This document shows positions 1 to 4,500 of a stretch of DNA of 6,153 nt, piece by piece. The position numbers and the translations under genes were made by a program. Positions within the stretch are counted from its first letter, which is position 1. Every line of letters begins with the position of its first letter. Source of the stretch: a bacterium (GTDB taxonomy: Bacteria; Actinomycetota; Thermoleophilia; Solirubrobacterales; 70-9). The stretch is from assembly GCA_002919115.1 (NCBI GenBank), contig PKER01000053.1, forward strand, positions 1 to 6,153. Direction: 5' to 3'. The notes under the pieces were generated by a model. The model ran no database searches. It saw only the letters and a list, made by a program, of their open reading frames with translations, and was not told the origin of the DNA.

Positions 1-863
1 CGGAAGCGGGCGACGATCAGCAGGCAGTAGTCGGTGCCCGCGCCGAACATCAGCACGATCAGGATCGCCGTCGTCTGCCCGCTCACCGACGTGACGCCGG
101 CCTCGACCAGCCCGTAGATCAGGCCCGCCGCGACCAAGTAGGCGAGGCTCACGACCAGGATCGGCACGAACGCGACCAGCGGCGAGCGGTAGATCAGAAG
201 CAGCAGCGCGAGCAGCACCACGACGGTGACGATCAGCAGCGTCTCGTCGATGCCCTTGACCGCCTCGCTGCGGTCGGCCTCGTAGCCGACCTCGCCGGTG
301 ACCCAGGCGCGCAGGCCGTTCTCGCCCTCGGGCCCCGGGACGATCTCGCGGATCGTCGCGGCGGCGGCCTCGGCGACCTGCGTGCTGTCGTAGGTCATGA
401 GGGCCGAGGCCAGCGTCACCTCGCCGTCGGGCGAGTTCAAGAGGCCCGGGCCGGGGCTCAGGTCCAGGATGTCCTGCTCGCCGCACGCGATCCCGTACGC
501 GTGCCCCACCATCTTGAGGCTCGGGATCTTCGCCGAGCTGCAGATCGCGAAGGCGTCCTGGTCGATCCGGGTCCGGTCCTCGCCGGTCAGCCCGCCCTCC
601 CGGTAGTAGGCGATCACCGCCCCCATCTCGGCCCCGGCGCGGAAGCGCTCGTCTAGGACCTTGTCGAACTCAAGCGACTCCGAGCCGCGCACCATGAAGG
701 TATCGCTCTCGTCGGCGGCCTCCTCCTGGAGCGCGGGCTGCAGCGGCGCGAGCGCGAGGGCGAGGATCACCCACGCGCCGATGACCAGCCAGCGCGCGCG
801 CCGCCCGGCGACGAACGCCGAGAGGCGGGCGAGCGGCCGGGATGCCCGGCTGGGGCTGGCCAT
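1..863 (-). CDS. MMPL-family (RND superfamily) membrane transporter, N-terminal part; runs off left edge
   Basis: The first 287 codons are visible and the rest lies beyond the left edge. Members of this family are proton-driven exporters of lipids, siderophores or drugs in the plasma membrane, and the substrate here cannot be read. A short cytoplasmic N-terminus with basic residues (RRAR at 21-24) precedes TM1 (about 25-43). An extracytoplasmic porter-type domain follows (about 45-205), then closely packed TM2 (207-226), TM3 (229-252) and TM4 (264-286). TM4 carries the family hallmark FGAGTDYCLLIV; Asp278-Tyr279 correspond to the Asp-Tyr proton-relay pair known from mycobacterial MmpL3. The start is the ATG at 863-861: a stop codon lies in frame six codons upstream and no GTG or TTG lies between, so no earlier start is possible. 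No good Shine-Dalgarno precedes it, which suggests translational coupling to the lipoprotein gene ending 18 bases upstream. Family assignment is firm; the function is unknown. Confidence 0.95.
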   Translation of the reverse strand, partial: MASPSRASRPLARLSAFVAGRRARWLVIGAWVILALALAPLQPALQEEAADESDTFMVRGSESLEFDKVLDERFRAGAEMGAVIAYYREGGLTGEDRTRIDQDAFAICSSAKIPSLKMVGHAYGIACGEQDILDLSPGPGLLNSPDGEVTLASALMTYDSTQVAEAAAATIREIVPGPEGENGLRAWVTGEVGYEADRSEAVKGIDETLLIVTVVVLLALLLLIYRSPLVAFVPILVVSLAYLVAAGLIYGLVEAGVTSVSGQTTAILIVLMFGAGTDYCLLIVARF

Positions 864-881
864 CCGAAGCCGGAGGGGCGG

Positions 882-1283
882 CTAGAGGCCGCCCCCCACG
901 CCTTCGATGAAGTCGACCACGTCGTCTTCCGTGTAGACGTAGATCGCCTTGAGGTTGACCTCGATCGGCACGGGCTGGCCCTCGCCGTCGGCCACCGAGA
1001 CGTAGATCTCGCAGCCGTACTGGGCGGCGTGCTCGCGCGCCTCATCGATCGGCATGCCGATCAGCTCCGCCGTGTCGAAGGAGTTCTCGGCGGGCTCGAA
1101 CTTCTCGACCCCGGCCTCCTTGCCGGCGCGCTTCATCGGGCAGTACAGCTTGGTCAGGTCCTCGGCGACCGGCTCAGGCTCGTCGTCTCCCCCGCAGCCG
1201 GCCGCGATGAGCGCTGCGCCTGCCAGCACGACGGCCAGCGTCTTCCCGCCTTGGATACGCAGCCTCTCAATCGTCGTTCCCAT
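882..1283 (-). CDS. Small secreted lipoprotein, possibly I78-like inhibitor fold
   Basis: The product has 133 residues. A basic n-region (R7, R9, K14) and hydrophobic stretch (LAVVLAGAALIAA) lead to a lipobox ending AAGC, with Cys30 as the expected lipidation site. A Gly/Asp/Glu/Pro-rich tether (GGDDEPEP) follows, as is usual for exported lipoproteins. The mature part is about 100 residues, acidic, with two further cysteines (48 and 91) that could form a disulfide. From residue 74 the order LIGMPIDEAREHAAQYGCEI, then a V-rich strand with DGEGQPVP, then a strand ending DDVVDFIEG, resembles the I78/potato-inhibitor-I layout (helix, strand, reactive loop, strand). That resemblance is by eye and weak. 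I chose the ATG at 1283 because GGAGGAG lies just before it. A TTG at 1295 would add four residues but would place that ribosome site inside the gene. The transporter gene follows in the same frame after 18 bases, so the lipoprotein may be an accessory to the transporter; that is inferred from position only. Confidence 0.85.
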   Translation of the reverse strand: MGTTIERLRIQGGKTLAVVLAGAALIAAGCGGDDEPEPVAEDLTKLYCPMKRAGKEAGVEKFEPAENSFDTAELIGMPIDEAREHAAQYGCEIYVSVADGEGQPVPIEVNLKAIYVYTEDDVVDFIEGVGGGL

Positions 1284-1286
1284 CCG

Positions 1287-1293
1287 CTCCTCC
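1287..1293 (-). promoter_or_regulatory. Ribosome binding site of the lipoprotein gene
   Basis: On the minus strand GGAGGAG is followed by CGG and then ATG (1283). The GGAGG core ends five bases before the ATG, slightly short but workable. It decides the start: an in-frame TTG at 1295-1293 overlaps this motif and has no comparable site of its own upstream. Confidence 0.65.
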
Positions 1294-1314
1294 AACCAAG
1301 TCGAACGGCCCGGA

Positions 1315-1320
1315 AGGTTA
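1315..1320 (-). promoter_or_regulatory. Weak candidate -10 element for the lipoprotein-transporter operon
   Basis: On the minus strand this reads TAACCT, matching the TAnnnT shape of actinobacterial -10 boxes. A start about seven bases downstream would leave a leader of about 25 bases before the ATG at 1283, a sensible distance. No -35 hexamer resembling TTGACA lies 16-18 bases upstream, so this is a guess from position and a minimal motif. Confidence 0.2.
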
Positions 1321-1489
1321 GTCCACAGCGGGCCTCGGCAGCGGTGCGGAAACCGGCAGGCTAATGCGGCCCCGCCGACCTAAGTCCGGGCGTTCGGCGC
1401 CTCGCGGCCGATCCCCGCACCGGCTGCCGCGCCGGCCGGGCGTCCCGCCTGGACCTTTCAGACTCGTGAAATGGTCAAACACGCGGGCC

Positions 1490-1526
1490 TTGTTCGATCA
1501 CGCACGCGTTTATATGGTTCGAACAA
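1490..1526 (+). promoter_or_regulatory. Candidate promoter with overlapping palindromic operator, upstream of the ThuA-dehydrogenase gene
   Basis: TTGTTCGA (1490-1497) and TCGAACAA (1519-1526) form an 8-base inverted repeat with a 21-base spacer. The right arm is itself part of a perfect palindrome, GTTCGAAC (1517-1524). TTGTTC (1490-1495) could serve as a -35 box and TATATG (1511-1516) as a -10 box, but their spacing of 15 is short. The dyad symmetry overlapping the TATA-like element is what a repressor or activator site looks like. The related string ATGGTCAAAC at 1471-1480 resembles ATGGTTCGAAC at 1514-1524 and could be a second copy. The operator is inferred and no regulator gene is visible in the window. 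Confidence 0.35.
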
Positions 1527-1551
1527 ACATAAGGAACCGCTTTCGCCCAAG

Positions 1552-1557
1552 AGGAGG
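1552..1557 (+). promoter_or_regulatory. Ribosome binding site of the ThuA-dehydrogenase gene
   Basis: AGGAGG lies eight bases before the ATG at 1566, an ideal Shine-Dalgarno. A TTG at 1563 is in frame and directly adjacent (TTGATG). The ATG has the better codon and spacing and is preferred; the choice changes the protein by one residue. Confidence 0.85.
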
Positions 1558-1565
1558 AGAGGTTG

Positions 1566-4500
1566 ATGCGGATTCCGGTTCGCTTGAAGTCGGGCGCAAT
1601 GCGCCTGCTCGCGGCTGGAGTAATCAGCTCGGCGCTTGCGCTTCTGGCAGCGCCACCGGCACCGGCCCAGCAGCCCGACGCGAAGGTGCTCATCTACACG
1701 GGCACGGTCGCGCACCGTCACGCGGCGGCGATCAACCAGGGCATCGGGCCGATCCAGAACGCGCTCGACGAGGCCAACATCGCCTACGACTGGGAGGACT
1801 GCGACGGCTACGGGACGGCGCCGGGTCAGTGTCACCACCCCGACAAGAACCCGCGCATCTTCACCGACGAGAACCTCGCCCAGTACGACGCGATCTTCCT
1901 GTTCAACGCCGGCGGCAACGAGCCGGGTCCGCTCTTCGACGAGGAGCAGCGCGCCGCGATCAGGCGCTTCGTGAACGACGGCGGCGGGATCGCGGCCAAC
2001 CACCTCGCCACCGACATGGGCGCCGGCCAGGTGTCCTGGGGCTGGTGGGACGGCGTGGGCAACAGCGCGCTGGGCACGACGATGCCCGGCCACCCGCCGT
2101 CGCCGCAGACCGCGACGATGTTCGTGACGGACCGGAACCACCCGTCGACCAAGGACCTCCCCGAGTCCTTCGAGCACTCGGACGAGCACTACCACTTCAC
2201 GCGGAGCGTCCGGGGCACCCACCACGTCCTCATCACCCTGGATGAGACGGACATCGACTACCCCGCCGGCTCCAACCTCCCGATGGGCTACGACCACCCG
2301 GTCTCCTGGTGCCGCCTCTACGACGGCGGGCGCATCTGGGCGACCGCCATGGGGCACTACCCCGAGAACTACACGGAGAACGGCGGCGACAACTTCCTGA
2401 TCAAGCACCTCGTCGGCGGCGTGCGCTGGGCTGCGGGCGTCGCCGGCAGCGAGGGCGACTGCGGCGGGACGGTCTGGTCGAACTTCCGCCGCGTGACGCT
2501 CTCGACCAACGTGCAGGGCCCCATCGGCCTCGACGTCGCCGAGGACGGCCGCGTCTTCTGGACGGAGATCGGCCCGCAGGGCCTGCAGTCCTTCGGCCGC
2601 CTCAAGATGTGGGATCCCGACACGGGCGAGACCACGCTCGTGGCGCAGATCCCGACCCGGGCCGACGCGCTCAGCACCTCCGAGGACGGCGTGCTGGGCA
2701 TGGTCCTCGACCCGGACTTCGAGGAGAACAACCGCCTCTACGTCTACTACTCGCCGCGCGGCGAGGGCGAGGGCTGGCCGATGACGGGCACCGGGCACGC
2801 GCTCGGTTACAACCTGCTCTCGCGCTTCACCCTCAACGAGGAGGGCACCCAGGTCGTCGACGAGCAGCCGATCCTCAAGGTGCCGAAGGTGAAGGTCGCC
2901 CCAGACGGCGACGGGATCGGCAACCCCGGCTCGCCGAACTGGCCCGCCCACTCCGGCGGCGCCGGGCTCGAGTTCGACGCCGAGGGCAACCTCTACCTGG
3001 GCGTCGGCGACGACGTGAACCCGTACGGCGAGGGCCAGAACGGCTACGCGCCGATGGACGAGCGCTTCGAGCACCGCTACGACGCGCGCAACACCTCGGC
3101 GAACACCAACGACCTGCGCGGCAAGATCCTGCGGATCAAGCCGCTCGACGAGATCCCCGACGGGGCGGAGCCCGGCGTCGGGACCACCTACACGATCCCC
3201 GAGGGGAACATGTTCGAGCCCGGCACGCCGAACACGAAGCCCGAGATCTACGCGATGGGCTTCCGGCAGCCGTTCACGCTCGACTCCGACCCCGCCAACC
3301 CCGGCACGATCGTCGTCGGCGAGTACGGGCCGGACGCGGGGCAGGGCAACCCGCAGCGCGGGCCGGCCGGCGTGGTGGAGTGGAACCACATCACCGGGCC
3401 GGGCTTCTACGGCTGGCCGTTCTGCACGGGCGACAACTCGCCCTCGAACACCTACGCGCGCTACGAGTACGCGACCGGCACCCCGGGCCCGTTCTACGAC
3501 TGCCAGGCGGACTCGGTGCCGAACGAGTCGCCGCACAACACCGGCCTCGAGGAGCTCCCGAAGCCGATCCCCGCTGACCTGTGGTTCCGCAACGGCGGCG
3601 GGCACCCGGCCTCGTTCAACCTCGGCCCCTCGTCCGGCGAGCCGAACTCGGGCGCCATCTACCGCTACGACCCGGACAACCCGTCGGAGCGGAAGTGGCC
3701 CGCCTACTACGACGGCTCGTGGCTGGTGCTCGACCGCGCGCACAGCTGGTGGCGCGAGGTGCGGATGAAGGAGGACGCCAGCGGCCCGCTGCGCGTCAAC
3801 GACTTCTTCCAGCCGAACCAGTTCGGGACCCCGACCCACAACTTCGCCATCCCGGTCGAGTTCGGGCCCGACGGCGCCCTGTACCTCGGCCTGTGGACCG
3901 GCGGCTGCTGCCGCACCCTCTCGGAGCAGCAGGGCCGCATCGTGCGGATCGACTACGTCGGCGACCAGGCCGACCAGACGCCGCCCGAGGTCCAGGCGAA
4001 CGTCGACGGCACCAAGAACGACGCGGGCGCGTACATCGACCGCGCGACCGTGCGGTTCAGCGCGAGCGACGACGTGGCCGGGGTCCGGGAGATCGAGTAC
4101 CGCGTGAACGGCGGCGACTGGGAGGCGCTCGACAACGAGAACTTCTCCGAGCCGTTCCGCGCCTCGGTCAACTTCGAGGAGGCCGGGAGCTACACGGTCG
4201 AGTACCGCGCGACCGACCGCTCCGGCAACACCTCGGAGACGAGCTCGGTGAAGTTCCGCGTCGCGGACGGCTCGAGCTGCACCTACGGGCTCTCCGACGA
4301 GTTCCGCGGCCCGGAGATCGATGAGCGCTGGACCGTCCGCGTCGACTCGCCGCAGCACGAGGCGCGGATCGAGAACGGCCAGCTCATCCTCCCGGTCCTC
4401 GACGAGGTCGACGGCGACCGGACGGGCCCGCTGGCGTTCGTCGGCCAGCAGGTGCCGGACGGCGAGTGGTCGGTGACCACGCGCGTCACGATCGACCACC

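Larger units (their letters stand above)
1284..1565. other. Divergent intergenic control region
   Basis: These 282 bases separate the two divergently transcribed units. The left two thirds (to about 1450) is extremely GC-rich. I see no convincing coding region or RNA gene there, only short GC-rich inverted repeats such as CCGGC/GCCGG at 1420-1435 that are expected by chance at this composition. From about 1453 to 1548 composition drops to near 50% GC, with runs such as GTGAAATGGTCAAAC and GTTTATATGG. That contrast marks the likely promoter/operator segment for the large rightward gene. A second candidate promoter, for the leftward operon, lies near 1315. Confidence 0.7.

Noticed and set aside
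1029..1383. Two plus-strand frames opposite the lipoprotein gene
   Set aside because: The minus-strand frame has a ribosome site, signal peptide and lipobox, whereas these have low-complexity translations and no ribosome site.
1420..1435. GC-rich stem-loop (CCGGC, six-base loop, GCCGG) as a terminator
   Set aside because: It lies between divergent promoters, has no T-tract on either strand, and stems of this length are common by chance at this GC content.
1470..1478. TTGACC on the minus strand (GTTTGACC) as a -35 box for the leftward operon
   Set aside because: No -10-like hexamer follows at 16-18 bases, and it lies nearly 190 bases from the lipoprotein start.
1364..2245. Plus-strand frame across the intergenic region and the ThuA segment
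   Set aside because: It starts in non-coding DNA, overlaps the ThuA code in another frame, and gives an Arg/Gly/Pro-rich translation with no recognisable domain.
2309..3577. Plus-strand frame of 422 codons inside the dehydrogenase region
   Set aside because: It is out of frame with the dehydrogenase motifs and very Arg-rich, as expected when GC-biased codons are read shifted by one or two bases.
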